55,636 bases of DNA from Hydrogenophaga sp. (GCA_018993155.1 JAGKSX010000074.1:1-55636); one strand, 5' to 3'; shown: positions 10,653 through 19,027, counted from the stretch's first letter. Numbers and translations: made by a program. The notes: generated by a model not told the origin, from the letters alone.

Positions 10653-10738
10653 CCAGGGACGCCGAGGGTCCGGCTCTGCCGGCCCCAGGTGTCGCCCCCC
10701 TTTCAAGGGGGAGGCGCCGAAGGCGACGCAGGGGGTCA
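10653..10738 (-). repeat. GC-rich intergenic repeat, copy 1
   Basis: Read on the minus strand, this element of about 86 bases begins with the TGA stop codon of the phoX gene. It then runs through a C-run, a GCGTCGCC-TTCGGCG hairpin, a CCCCCTT-GAAAGGGGG hairpin and a GGCCGGC-AGAGCCGG hairpin to end in CCCTGG. It is clearly related in order and sequence to copies at 29141 and 35566. It fills almost the whole gap between the converging uvrD and phoX genes. Confidence 0.75.
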
Positions 10739-12886
10739 GCTCCCAATGACCCCGCCATCGTTCTTCGTGATCACGATGGTAGCGGAGCGCGGGCGCTTGC
10801 CCGCGCCGTAGCCCGCGCTCGACGGCCACTGGCTCTCGTACTTCGTGGGGTCGTTCACGTCGGCCATCCTGGTGTTTTCGCCCGCGTGCTGGATGTTCAC
10901 GAAGATTGCGCGGCCATCGGGCGTTTCGGTGATGCCGGTGATTTCCGCGCCCTTGGGGCCGACCAGGAAGCGCTTGAGCGTGGCCGGGGTCTGTGCCTTG
11001 CCCACGTGCGTGGTCACTTGGCGGTCGCCATGGCTCAGGGTCTTGCGCGCGCCGTCGCCGCGCTGGCCGGGCAGGGCGGCCAGCAGCATGCAGTTGGTCT
11101 TGTCGGTGTAGGCACCGTCGTCGGTCTGGATCCAGCACACGCCCGTGGCCTTGCTGAACACCAGGCCGTCAGGCGAAGAGAGGTCGTTCTCGTCGCTCAG
11201 GTTGGAGAGGTTGATGCTCGACTTGTCGGCATCCGCTTCGGCCGCGAAGAGGTAAATGTCCCACTGGAAGGCCGTGTCCGCCGGGGCCTTCTCGGCCAGG
11301 CGCACGATGTGGCCGTTCACGTTGCCCTTCTGTTCCTTGCCGGCCTTGAGGTCGGTGTAGGCGCGCGGGTTCGCGGCGTCGGTGGTGGCTGGCGTGCGGT
11401 TGCTGTTGTTGGTGAGGGTGATGTAGACCTCGCCGTTCTTCGGGTTCACGCCAGCCCACTCGGGGCGGTCCATCTTGGTCGCGCCCACGGCGTCGGCCGC
11501 GAGGCGGGTGAAGACGGCCACGTCGGCCTCGTTCTTGAACTCGAAGTAGGAGCTGCCGGCGATCACCGGGTTGTCCATCGAGAGTTCCAGCCATTCGCCG
11601 CTGCCGTCGTCCTTGAAGCGCGCGACGAAGAGCGTGCCCTTGTCGAGGTACTTGTCGCCGGCGGCCAGGCGGTTGGCGGGCTGGGCATCGGCCGGGTCCC
11701 AACGGGCGGCCGAGACGAATTTGTAGATGTACTCGCCGCGCGAGTCGTCGCCCATGTAGGCCACCACCGGCTGGCCGGCGCTCACGCGCGCGAAGGTCGC
11801 GTTCTCGTGGCCCAGGCGGCCCAGCGCGGTGCGCTTGCGCAGCACGCTGGCCGGGTTGTAGGGGTCGAGTTCGACGATGTAGCCGAAGGTGTTCATCTCG
11901 TTGCGGAAGTCGTCCTTCGCGCTGGCGCCCACGGCGCCGTTGTTCCAGCGCGTGTAGGTGTCGCTGGCGCCGCCGCTCTCCCAGCCGTGGCGGCTGGCCG
12001 CGCCGGCCTTGCGGCCGTAGCGGTTGAGGGCCTGGACCTGCTTGTCCTTCTTGCGCGCGTCGTCGTCCCTGGCGTCGCGGAAGAAGTAGCCGAACCAGTT
12101 CTCCTCGCCCGAGATGTAGGTGCCCCAGGGCGTGCGGCCGGTGCCGCAGTTGTTGAGCGTGCCGCGCGCCTGCGTGCCGTCGGTGCTGAAGCGCGTCACC
12201 AGGTGTTCGCTGCCGCGCGCCGGGCCGTGGATGGCCACGGGCGTCATGGTGGTCACGCGGCGGTTGAACGCCGAAGCCTGTTTCGTGGCCCAGGCCTTGC
12301 CGTCGGTCTGCACCTCGACCACGGACAGGCCGTGGATCATGAGTTCCTTGTCGATCTCCGCCGCCGGACGGGGCAGGGTGGACGTGCCGCCGTTGGCGTG
12401 GATGAAGAAGGAGCTGAGCTTCTCGTCGGTGGTGGCTTCGTGGTTCATGGCCAGCAGGCCGCGCGAGGCGAAGCTGTTCGAAGGCTGGCCGTTCGCGTCC
12501 AGGCCGAACCACTCGATGCCGTCGTGGTGGTCGCCGGCGCGCTGGCCGAAGTCGGTGTCGGTGCCGTCGTTCCTGAAAGCCGGCGTGGCGGCGGTGAGCG
12601 GGTCGCCCAGCGCGTAGATCACGCGCGCGGTGTAGCCCGGGGGCACCGTCACCTGGTCGGCCATGGTCTTGGCCACGGGCGTGAAGCCCAGGGTGTTCAT
12701 CGGCGAGGCGGGGCCCGTGGTGGCGCAGCCGCTCAGGGCCGCCGCGCCGCCCAGGGCGGTGGCGCCGGCCGTGCCCACGCCGCCGCGCAGCAGGCTGCGG
12801 CGGCTCAGGCGGGCTTGCAGCACGCTGTCGAAAGCGGGGTTGCTGCTGGTGTTGGAGTCTTCGTCGTTGAAGTGAGCGTGGGGCAT
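10736..12886 (-). CDS. phoX: PhoX-family alkaline phosphatase, Tat-exported
   Basis: A 716-residue member of the PhoX (DUF839) phosphatases, calcium/iron enzymes that release phosphate from organic esters outside the cytoplasm. The twin-arginine signal SRRSLLR lies at residues 28-34, followed by a hydrophobic stretch and a lipobox LSGC with Cys54, so it may be a Tat-exported lipoprotein. The family hallmark NNCGTGRTPWGTY is present, as are DRPEWAGVNP and SSPDGLVFSKATG. The ATG at 12886 has AAGG eight bases upstream. A PHO-box-like repeat lies 48 bases before the start. A paralogue occurs at 19144; this copy has SGEEN where the other has ACEEN. Confidence 0.88.
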   Translation of the reverse strand: MPHAHFNDEDSNTSSNPAFDSVLQARLSRRSLLRGGVGTAGATALGGAAALSGCATTGPASPMNTLGFTPVAKTMADQVTVPPGYTARVIYALGDPLTAATPAFRNDGTDTDFGQRAGDHHDGIEWFGLDANGQPSNSFASRGLLAMNHEATTDEKLSSFFIHANGGTSTLPRPAAEIDKELMIHGLSVVEVQTDGKAWATKQASAFNRRVTTMTPVAIHGPARGSEHLVTRFSTDGTQARGTLNNCGTGRTPWGTYISGEENWFGYFFRDARDDDARKKDKQVQALNRYGRKAGAASRHGWESGGASDTYTRWNNGAVGASAKDDFRNEMNTFGYIVELDPYNPASVLRKRTALGRLGHENATFARVSAGQPVVAYMGDDSRGEYIYKFVSAARWDPADAQPANRLAAGDKYLDKGTLFVARFKDDGSGEWLELSMDNPVIAGSSYFEFKNEADVAVFTRLAADAVGATKMDRPEWAGVNPKNGEVYITLTNNSNRTPATTDAANPRAYTDLKAGKEQKGNVNGHIVRLAEKAPADTAFQWDIYLFAAEADADKSSINLSNLSDENDLSSPDGLVFSKATGVCWIQTDDGAYTDKTNCMLLAALPGQRGDGARKTLSHGDRQVTTHVGKAQTPATLKRFLVGPKGAEITGITETPDGRAIFVNIQHAGENTRMADVNDPTKYESQWPSSAGYGAGKRPRSATIVITKNDGGVIGS

Positions 12887-12934
12887 GGCAATGACCTTGG
12901 GTGAGTGAATCACCGCGGATCATGTGCAGTCAAT

Positions 12935-12952
12935 GTGAAAACCTGGTGACAG
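12935..12952 (-). promoter_or_regulatory. PHO-box-like direct repeat before phoX
   Basis: On the minus strand the site reads CTGTCAC-CAGG-TTTTCAC, two 7-base units 11 bases apart, the spacing of the PhoB box (consensus CTGTCAT, four bases, CTGTCAT). A -10-like CATGAT begins about 10 bases downstream, as expected for a PhoB-dependent promoter. Almost the same sequence recurs at 17724-17741. Confidence 0.6.
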
Positions 12953-13133
12953 CTTGAACGGGTTTCCGTGTCATGGCGGGCGAACGCGTCACCCGACCTG
13001 GGTACGCCGCCATGCGGGTCCTCGATCGCATGCATGCCTGGCGCGCTGGAAGTGACGTGGGCGTCGCCGCGGACGGGGCTCCGAGTTCTCAGCGCGCGCT
13101 GCGATGTCCCTGCCTTGGAAAGCCGGAAGCGTA

Positions 13134-13859
13134 TCAGTGGTTGTGTAGGCTGGCCCGCAGCAACTCCACAGCGTGGCTGTGCAGCTGGCACACACGCGAC
13201 TCGCTCAGGCCGAACTGGCCGCCGATCTCCCGGAACGTCATGTCGCCGCTGCAGTGCAGGACGATCACCTCTCGCTCGCGTGAAGGCAGTGCCCGAATCG
13301 CGTCGGCCAGGGCATTTTGTCGCCGCCCCGCCTCCAGCAGCGACAGAGGGTCTGCATGCCAGTCGCCGAGTGACGGGCCGCTGGCCTCCGAGCCTTCGCG
13401 ATCGTCGTCCTCGTCGGCACTGAGGAGGTCCATGTCGTCCAGCTGCACCAGTTGTGCGCGGTACACCTTGCCCATCCGGTGTTGCACATCTGCAAGCGGC
13501 ATGCCCAGTTCGGCGGCCAGTTCGGTGTCGGTCGGGCGGCGACACAGCCGGTTCTGCAGGCGCTGCACAGCCAGCTCGATCTCGCGCCCGCTCTTGCGGT
13601 GTTGGCGCGGAACCCAGTCGAGTTCGCGCAACTCGTCGATCATCGCGCCGCGAATCCTGAACTTCGCAAAATGCTCCAGTTCACCTTCGCCCGGCTCGCA
13701 GCGCGAAATGGCGTCGCTCAGACCGATCATGCCGACCTGGATCAAGTCGTCGACGTCGACCGAGGCGGGAAGCCGGGACACCATGTGGTAGGCCATGCGC
13801 GTGACCATGGGCTGGTGCTGGCGGAGTTGTTCGTTGTGACCTGCGTTGAAGGCGTGCAT
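13134..13859 (-). CDS. fliA: FliA-type sigma factor (sigma-28 family), orphan
   Basis: A 241-residue alternative sigma factor with regions 2 (VDDLIQVGMIGLSDAIS, FAKFRIRGAMIDELRELDWVPR), 3 and 4 (LPSREREVIVLHCSGDMTFREIGGQFGLSESRVCQLH). The RGAMIDELR-DWVPR stretch and the length place it with FliA, which in other bacteria reads flagellin and chemotaxis promoters. No flagellar gene is present within 13 kb to the left or 40 kb to the right. An acidic insert (DEDDDREGSEAS) sits between regions 3 and 4. The ATG at 13859 gives the normal N-terminus; GTG/ATG starts further upstream are possible. It reads toward phoX, but 250 bases with an own PHO-type site separate them. Confidence 0.82.
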   Translation of the reverse strand: MHAFNAGHNEQLRQHQPMVTRMAYHMVSRLPASVDVDDLIQVGMIGLSDAISRCEPGEGELEHFAKFRIRGAMIDELRELDWVPRQHRKSGREIELAVQRLQNRLCRRPTDTELAAELGMPLADVQHRMGKVYRAQLVQLDDMDLLSADEDDDREGSEASGPSLGDWHADPLSLLEAGRRQNALADAIRALPSREREVIVLHCSGDMTFREIGGQFGLSESRVCQLHSHAVELLRASLHNH

Positions 13860-14090
13860 GGATGGGATCTCTGGTGGGGCGAGCACCGGAAAATGTCGAC
13901 CCGTGCCCTGGGTTGAAATTTAGGGTACCGTCGCAGGGGTGTCTGTGAGGAGTTCTCGACGCGGTGTGCAAGAAAAGGCGCTTTTTTTCAGGTGGGATCT
14001 GCCCATTCGTGTCCGGAGTGAACCCGGGCGGGCGCTGGCCACCGTGGTCGGGGTGCCGGACACCTGTCCCTCCCCTGGAAACCTGAAGCC
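13860..14090. other. gap between sigma factor and arsC-like gene
   Basis: A divergent gap of about 230 bases with no coding sequence. It contains a short AAAAGGCGCTTTT hairpin followed by T at about 13974-13990, and otherwise nothing I can name. Promoters for both flanking genes should lie here. Confidence 0.4.
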
Positions 14091-14450
14091 ATGAGCACCA
14101 TCACCGTCTACCACAACCCTTCCTGCGGCACCTCGCGCAACGTGCTGGCCTTGATCCGCGAACGCGGCGAAGAGCCGCAGGTCATCGAGTACCTCAAGAC
14201 CCCGCCCAGCCGCGAAACCCTGAAGCAGCTTGCGGCGGCCACGGGCGGTTCGGTGCGCACCATCGTGCGCAGCAAGGCTGCGCCCTATGAAGAGCTTGGC
14301 CTGGCCGATCCGAAGTGGAGCGACGAGCAACTGCTCGACTTCATGGAGCAGCACCCCATCCTGCTGAACCGGCCGATCGTGGTCACGCCGCTGGGCACGC
14401 GGGTGTGCCGCCCGGCCGAGACCGTGCTGGAGATCCTGCCGCCGGCCTGA
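14091..14450 (+). CDS. arsC: ArsC-family arsenate reductase (glutaredoxin type)
   Basis: A 119-residue thioredoxin-fold protein. The N-terminal motif NPSCGTSRN carries the active-site cysteine, and LNRPIVVTPLGTRVCRP is the conserved C-terminal ArsC block. ArsC reduces arsenate to arsenite with glutathione and glutaredoxin. No arsenite exporter or ArsR regulator is nearby, so this may be a general stress or housekeeping copy. In this phosphate-linked block it would be useful because arsenate enters through phosphate transporters; that link is inference. The gene ends at the base before the convergent decarboxylase gene ends. Confidence 0.87.
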   Translation: MSTITVYHNPSCGTSRNVLALIRERGEEPQVIEYLKTPPSRETLKQLAAATGGSVRTIVRSKAAPYEELGLADPKWSDEQLLDFMEQHPILLNRPIVVTPLGTRVCRPAETVLEILPPA

Positions 14451-15347
14451 TCAGCCCGCAGCCGCCACGCGCCGCAGCAGGGCTTCGCCCATGCGGATGC
14501 GGTGGCCCGTCTCCACGCCCTCGCACAGGGCGAAGCCCGCTGGCGTGAACACCAGGATGGTCGAACCGTGTTCGAACCAGCCCATCTCCTCGCCCTTGTC
14601 GTAACGCGCGTCGCAGGGCAGCTCGTGCGGCCCCCGGTATTGCGCGTTGAGCGCCACGTCCACCGCGCGCAGCCGCATGCTGGCCACCAGGATGGCGGCC
14701 ACCGGCACCAGCAGCAGCGGCGTGCCGTCGGCCAGGCGCGCGTGCAGTGCGGCGCGCTCGTTGCTGCAGAACAGCCGCTCGATGCGCTGGAGCGCGATCG
14801 GGTTCACGTTCCAGGTGTCGCCGCTATGGTAGGTCACGTGCTCCAGCGCCAGCGCGGCCGGGGCGTGGAAGCGGTGGTACATGCTGGAGGTCAGGCGCAG
14901 CGTCACGTAGCTGCCGCCGCGCAGGGTGTCCACCATCGCCCGCGCGCGAAGGTCTTGTCCGAGCAGGTCGGTGAGCGGGTACGGGAAGCCCTTGGCCTGG
15001 AACACCTGGGCGCCCGGGTCGTCGCCGATGCGCCCGCAGGCGCCGACGATGGCGTCGCAGGGGCTGGCCAGCACCTCGGGGCGCGGGTCGATCGGCCGCA
15101 GGCCGGGCTTGAGTTCGCGCACGAAGCAGTCGTGCAGGCTGTCGAAAGTGGTCTTCTTCGCCTCGCTCAGGTCGATGTCCGTGAACGTGCGCCACACGGC
15201 CATGGAGGCCGCGCGCACCCAGGGATGGCGGATGCGGCTGAACCAGCCCATGAAGCGCGTGAGCGCCGCGCGCGGCACGCGGTTGGTGAGCAGGAAGTTG
15301 ATGTCTTCGTTGAGCGCGAGGCGCTGCAGCTGTCTTGAAAGATTCAT
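14451..15347 (-). CDS. psd: phosphatidylserine decarboxylase
   Basis: A 298-residue pyruvoyl-dependent decarboxylase that turns phosphatidylserine into phosphatidylethanolamine at the inner membrane. The self-cleavage motif HGST-ILVF places the pyruvoyl-forming serine at about residue 262. SPCDAIVGACGRI, YHRFHAP and the HDCFVRELKPGLRPID segment agree with the large bacterial Psd family; length is close to the E. coli enzyme (322). The ATG at 15347 starts the conserved region; an ATG at 15380 is an alternative. It is divergent from a class III aminotransferase gene with 61 bases between, suggesting joint regulation. No phosphatidylserine synthase is in the window, so another serine- or amino-acid-headed substrate cannot be excluded. 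Confidence 0.88.
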   Translation of the reverse strand: MNLSRQLQRLALNEDINFLLTNRVPRAALTRFMGWFSRIRHPWVRAASMAVWRTFTDIDLSEAKKTTFDSLHDCFVRELKPGLRPIDPRPEVLASPCDAIVGACGRIGDDPGAQVFQAKGFPYPLTDLLGQDLRARAMVDTLRGGSYVTLRLTSSMYHRFHAPAALALEHVTYHSGDTWNVNPIALQRIERLFCSNERAALHARLADGTPLLLVPVAAILVASMRLRAVDVALNAQYRGPHELPCDARYDKGEEMGWFEHGSTILVFTPAGFALCEGVETGHRIRMGEALLRRVAAAG

Positions 15348-15408
15348 ACGTGCGTCATGTGGTCGACCTACAAACGACACACATCAACCGCCCTGGAGCG
15401 CTTGCCGC

Positions 15409-17055
15409 ATGTCCTACCTTCCTTACGCCTTGCCCTTGGGTTCGCTGGTGCTGGCTTTGCCGTACCTGCGGCAGCGCCTGCAGCTTTCGCGGGCCAAACA
15501 CCGCTCGCTGGCCGGCCATTCGCGCATGGCCAAACGCCTGGCGACCTGGTTGCCCGGCTACGCCTACGACGAGGCGCGTTTCTTCGATTGCGACGGCGCG
15601 CCGGGCGACATCGCGAAGCTGCGCCGCGCCTCGTTCGACACGCTCGCCACCGGCTTCGCCCAGCGCTATGAAAAGAGCCTGGCGCTGAGCGCCGAAGCGC
15701 GCGAAGGCCTGGCCGACCTGCAGTTCACCGGCAGCTACCGCGTGCCGTTCCAGTTCAGCCCCCTCGTGCGCGAGCGGCTCAAGGTGGGCGCCTTCGTGCA
15801 GTCCGCCGAGGGCAGCCACGTGACCGACCTGGACGGCAACCGCTTCATCGACCTCACGGGCTCCTACGGCGTGAATGTGTTCGGTGTGGACTTCTACAAG
15901 GCCTGCATGGCCGAGGGTGCGCGCATCGGCGAGTCGCTGGGCCCGGTGCTGGGGGCCTACCACCCTTGTGTGGCGGACAACATCGCGCGCCTGAAGGCGA
16001 TCTCGGGCCAGGACCAGGTGTCGTTCCACATGTCCGGCACCGAGGCGGTGATGCAGGCCGTGCGGCTGGCCCGGTACCACACGCGGCGCAAGCACCTGGT
16101 GCGCTTCTGCGGCGCGTACCACGGCTGGTGGGAGGACGTGCAGCCCGGCCCCGGCAACCCGATGCCCCCGCGCGAGACCTACACCCTGAAGGACCTGGAC
16201 GAGAAAAGCCTGCACGTGCTGCGCACGCGGCGCGACATCGCCTGCGTGCTGGTCAACCCGCTGCAGGCCCTGCACCCGAACCGCAACGCACCCGGCGACT
16301 CCACCCTGGTGGACGGCAGCCGCTGCGCGGGCTACGACCGCGTGGCCTACACCGCTTGGCTGAAACAATTGCGCGAGGTCTGCACCGAGCGGGGCATCGT
16401 GCTGATCTTCGACGAGGTGTTCCTTGGTTTTCGCCTCGCGCCCGGTGGCGCGCAGGAATACTTCGGTGTGCGCGCCGACCTCGTCACCTATGGCAAGACG
16501 TTGGCCGGCGGCTACCCCGTGGGCGTGGTCTGCGGCCGGGCCGATCTGATGCAGCGCTTCCGGCCCGAGCGCCCGGCCGATGTGTGCTTCGCGCGCGGCA
16601 CCTTCAACGCGCACCCCTACGTGATGGGCGGCATGAACGCCTTCCTGCGCCGGCTGCAGACGCCGGAGATTCAGGCCTTGTACGAGGACCAGGACACGAA
16701 GTGGGATGCGCGCGCGAAGCGCTTCAACGACACCATGGCCGCCGAGGGTTTCCCGGTGCGCGCGGCGAACCTGCAGAGCATCTGGACGCTCACCTACACC
16801 GAGCCCGGTCGTTACCACTGGATGCTCCAGCACTTCCTGCGCTGGCATGGGCTGGCCTTGAGCTGGGTGGGCACGGGGCGGCTGATCTTCGGTTTGAACC
16901 TGCACGACGGCGACTTCGAGGAGGTGCTGCGGCGCTTCGTGGCCGCCGCGCGGGACATGCAGACCCAGGGTTGGTGGTGGCGCGCGCCGGAACTGACGCA
17001 CAAGGCGATCCGGCGCCAGGTGCTGCGCGAGATGTGGCAGCACCTGGGGCGCTGA
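15409..17055 (+). CDS. class III PLP-dependent aminotransferase (GSAM-like)
   Basis: A 548-residue fold-type I PLP enzyme related to glutamate-1-semialdehyde aminomutase and other class III aminotransferases. The PLP lysine is K363 in TYGKTLAGGYPVG, with the preceding IFDEVFLGFR supplying the ring-binding aspartate. SGTEAVMQAVRLAR and GAYHGWW are further family signatures. It is about 100 residues longer than a typical GSAM: the N-terminus begins with a hydrophobic stretch (LPLGSLVLALPYL) and a basic segment that could attach it to the membrane. The ATG at 15409 has GGAG ten bases upstream. It is divergent from psd and next to lipid-type genes, so an amine-bearing lipid substrate is plausible but unproven. 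Confidence 0.83.
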   Translation: MSYLPYALPLGSLVLALPYLRQRLQLSRAKHRSLAGHSRMAKRLATWLPGYAYDEARFFDCDGAPGDIAKLRRASFDTLATGFAQRYEKSLALSAEAREGLADLQFTGSYRVPFQFSPLVRERLKVGAFVQSAEGSHVTDLDGNRFIDLTGSYGVNVFGVDFYKACMAEGARIGESLGPVLGAYHPCVADNIARLKAISGQDQVSFHMSGTEAVMQAVRLARYHTRRKHLVRFCGAYHGWWEDVQPGPGNPMPPRETYTLKDLDEKSLHVLRTRRDIACVLVNPLQALHPNRNAPGDSTLVDGSRCAGYDRVAYTAWLKQLREVCTERGIVLIFDEVFLGFRLAPGGAQEYFGVRADLVTYGKTLAGGYPVGVVCGRADLMQRFRPERPADVCFARGTFNAHPYVMGGMNAFLRRLQTPEIQALYEDQDTKWDARAKRFNDTMAAEGFPVRAANLQSIWTLTYTEPGRYHWMLQHFLRWHGLALSWVGTGRLIFGLNLHDGDFEEVLRRFVAAARDMQTQGWWWRAPELTHKAIRRQVLREMWQHLGR

Positions 17056-17059
17056 AGCT

Positions 17060-17665
17060 TCAGCTGCGCTGGGCGATGCCGGGATCGATCAGCTGGCCGC
17101 GCATCAGGTACAGCGGAGCCTTGTGGTACAGCTTGATGTCGTGGAACGGGTCGGTCAGGATCTTGGTCATCCAGACCAGACCGGTCTTCACGTCGGCGAT
17201 GAAGAACAGGTGCACGGTGCGGAACAGCAGGCCGCCCACGCCGAGCGCCAGCCACAGCGTGCCGACCTGGCGGATGAACGAGGTCCAGTCCGTGTGAGGC
17301 TCGAACAGGCCGAACACGCCGGGCTCGGCCCACACCAGCAGCGGTGTGCCGGCCCACAGGGCCATCAGCACCACCTTGCGGCGCAGGTTGTAGCCGACCT
17401 TGATCTCTTCCTTGTGTTCGTGCGTGGCCTGGTTCACGTGGTCGTAGCCCTTGGGCTCGAAGAAGAAGTGGCCGGCCTGGCGCGTGGTCATGGACACCAG
17501 CCAGGCGATCAGCGCCGACAGCACGGGATCGGTCCACAGCAGCGCATAGGCCACCACGAAGCTCATGGCGCTGATGAAGTGCAGCGTCTGGTTGATGCGG
17601 CTGTGGTGGTAGTAGCGGTGGTCGTCCCAGCGCTGGACTTCAAGGGTCTTGAAAAAATCGTTCAC
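17060..17665 (-). CDS. Mpo1-like (DUF962-type) membrane protein
   Basis: A 201-residue membrane protein with about four hydrophobic segments. The N-terminal YYHHSRINQTLHFIS and the internal RQAGHFFFEP resemble the HxxxxNxxxH and QxxGHxxFE motifs of the Mpo1/DUF962 family. Yeast Mpo1 is an iron-dependent dioxygenase that shortens 2-hydroxy fatty acids. The middle motif here continues EPKGYD instead of the usual E-K-x-P-A type, so assignment is moderate. The GTG start at 17665 has GGAG six bases upstream. The gene ends five bases from the convergent aminotransferase gene and has PHO-box-like repeats upstream, shared with the divergent glycosyltransferase. Confidence 0.55.
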   Translation of the reverse strand: MNDFFKTLEVQRWDDHRYYHHSRINQTLHFISAMSFVVAYALLWTDPVLSALIAWLVSMTTRQAGHFFFEPKGYDHVNQATHEHKEEIKVGYNLRRKVVLMALWAGTPLLVWAEPGVFGLFEPHTDWTSFIRQVGTLWLALGVGGLLFRTVHLFFIADVKTGLVWMTKILTDPFHDIKLYHKAPLYLMRGQLIDPGIAQRS

Positions 17666-17691
17666 GGTGGCTCCAGAGGGTTGCTAGGGTG

Positions 17692-17766
17692 GCGTCAAGC
17701 GCCTGTCATGTTGGTTCGCGCGTGTGAAAACCCGGTGACAGCCGCGCGCTGTCATCAGACTGTTGC
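17692..17766. promoter_or_regulatory. cluster of three PHO-box-like repeats
   Basis: In the 123-base divergent gap three 18-base sites have 7-4-7 architecture. Plus strand 17692-17709 reads GCGTCAA-GCGC-CTGTCAT. Minus strand 17724-17741 reads CTGTCAC-CGGG-TTTTCAC. Plus strand 17749-17766 reads CTGTCAT-CAGA-CTGTTGC. The minus-strand site points to the Mpo1-like gene and differs at one of 18 positions from the site before phoX. The last plus-strand site lies only 22 bases from the glycosyltransferase start, so the first may be the working one for that gene. Confidence 0.6.
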
Positions 17767-17788
17767 AATGCCCCGGGAAGATGGCCGC

Positions 17789-19027
17789 ATGACCGAAGTG
17801 CACTCAGATCAGATCCTGGTGGAGGAATACCCGGCCGGCAGCCCTTCGATGCGCCTGTCGGTGGTGACCGAGACCTGGCCACCCGAGATCAACGGGGTGT
17901 CGCTCACGCTCTCGAAGCTGGTGCAGGGCCTGTGCGCGCGCAACCACCAGGTGCAGCTGATCCGGCCGCGCCAGACGCGTGCGGACGAGGCGCTGCGGCA
18001 CAGCGGGTTCGAGGAGGTGCTGATGCGCGGCATGCCGATCCCGCGCTACCCCGAGCTCAAGCTCGGCCTGCCGGGCAAGCGCGCGCTGATCCAGGCCTGG
18101 ACGCTCAAGCGGCCCGACCTGGTGCACATCGCCACCGAAGGGCCGCTGGGCTGGTCGGCGCTGCAGGCCGCGCGCCGCCTGCGCCTGCCGGTCACGTCCG
18201 ACTTCCGCACCAACTTCCATGCCTACAGCCAGCACTACGGCGTGGGCTGGCTGCGCAAGCCCATCGTGGCCTACCTGCGCAAGTTCCACAACCTCACGCG
18301 GCTCACCATGGTGCCCACCCAGGCGCTGCGCGCCGAACTCATGGCGGGCGGCTTCAACCACGTGCAGGTGGTCGCGCGCGGCGTGGACACGCAGCTGTTC
18401 CGGCCCGACCGCCGCAGCGAGGCGCTGCGCGCGCAATGGGGCGCCACGGCCAACAGCCTGGTGCTGCTGGTCGTGGGGCGCCTGGCCGCCGAGAAGAACC
18501 TGGACATGGTGCTGCGCGCCTTCGGGGCCATGCAGGTGGCCCATCCCGATGTGAAGCTGGTCTTCGTGGGCGATGGGCCTCTGCGCGAGAGCCTGCGCCA
18601 GCGCTGTGCGCAGGCGGTGTTCGCGGGCATGCGGCGGCACGAGGAGCTGGCCACGTACTACGCCTCGGCCGATCTCTTCCTGTTCCCCAGTGTCACCGAG
18701 ACCTTCGGCAACGTGACCATCGAGGCCCTGGCCAGCGGGCTGCCCGTGCTGGCCTTCGACACCGCGGCCGCGGCCGACTGGGTGCGGCACGAGGCCAACG
18801 GCTGGCTGGTGCCGCTGGGCGACGACGAGGCCTACCCGGCCCTGGCCGCCGGCCTGGCGCGCGAGCCCGCGCGCCTGGCGCAGGCCAGCGCGCTTGCCTG
18901 CGCCCAGGTGGCGCAGCTCGACTGGCAGCAGATCGCGCTGCAGGTGGAGGCGCTGTTCCTGCAGACGCTGGGCACGCCGGCGAGCCCGGTGGTCGCCGCG
19001 CGCGGCCGCACCTTGCCCGCCGTGTGA
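17789..19027 (+). CDS. glycosyltransferase family 1 (glycolipid type)
   Basis: A 412-residue GT-B glycosyltransferase. The N-terminal MRLSVVTETWPPEINGVS is the acceptor-side start typical of GT4 enzymes related to SqdX and alpha-mannosyl or glucosyl diacylglycerol synthases. The donor site shows VVGRLAAEKNLD and the E-x7-E motif ETFGNVTIE, followed by ALASGLPVLAFD. The ATG at 17789 has GGAAG about 9 bases upstream; an in-frame ATG at 17768 lacks a ribosome site. PHO-like repeats lie upstream, and the phoX paralogue follows 116 bases downstream. Under phosphate limitation many bacteria replace phospholipids with glycolipids made by enzymes of this type; this role is inferred. Confidence 0.82.
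   Translation: MTEVHSDQILVEEYPAGSPSMRLSVVTETWPPEINGVSLTLSKLVQGLCARNHQVQLIRPRQTRADEALRHSGFEEVLMRGMPIPRYPELKLGLPGKRALIQAWTLKRPDLVHIATEGPLGWSALQAARRLRLPVTSDFRTNFHAYSQHYGVGWLRKPIVAYLRKFHNLTRLTMVPTQALRAELMAGGFNHVQVVARGVDTQLFRPDRRSEALRAQWGATANSLVLLVVGRLAAEKNLDMVLRAFGAMQVAHPDVKLVFVGDGPLRESLRQRCAQAVFAGMRRHEELATYYASADLFLFPSVTETFGNVTIEALASGLPVLAFDTAAAADWVRHEANGWLVPLGDDEAYPALAAGLAREPARLAQASALACAQVAQLDWQQIALQVEALFLQTLGTPASPVVAARGRTLPAV

Noticed and set aside
10643-12904. Long open frame opposite the first phoX gene
   Set aside because: Low-complexity Val/Ala/Gly/Arg composition and no motif; the minus strand carries a full PhoX protein with a Tat signal.
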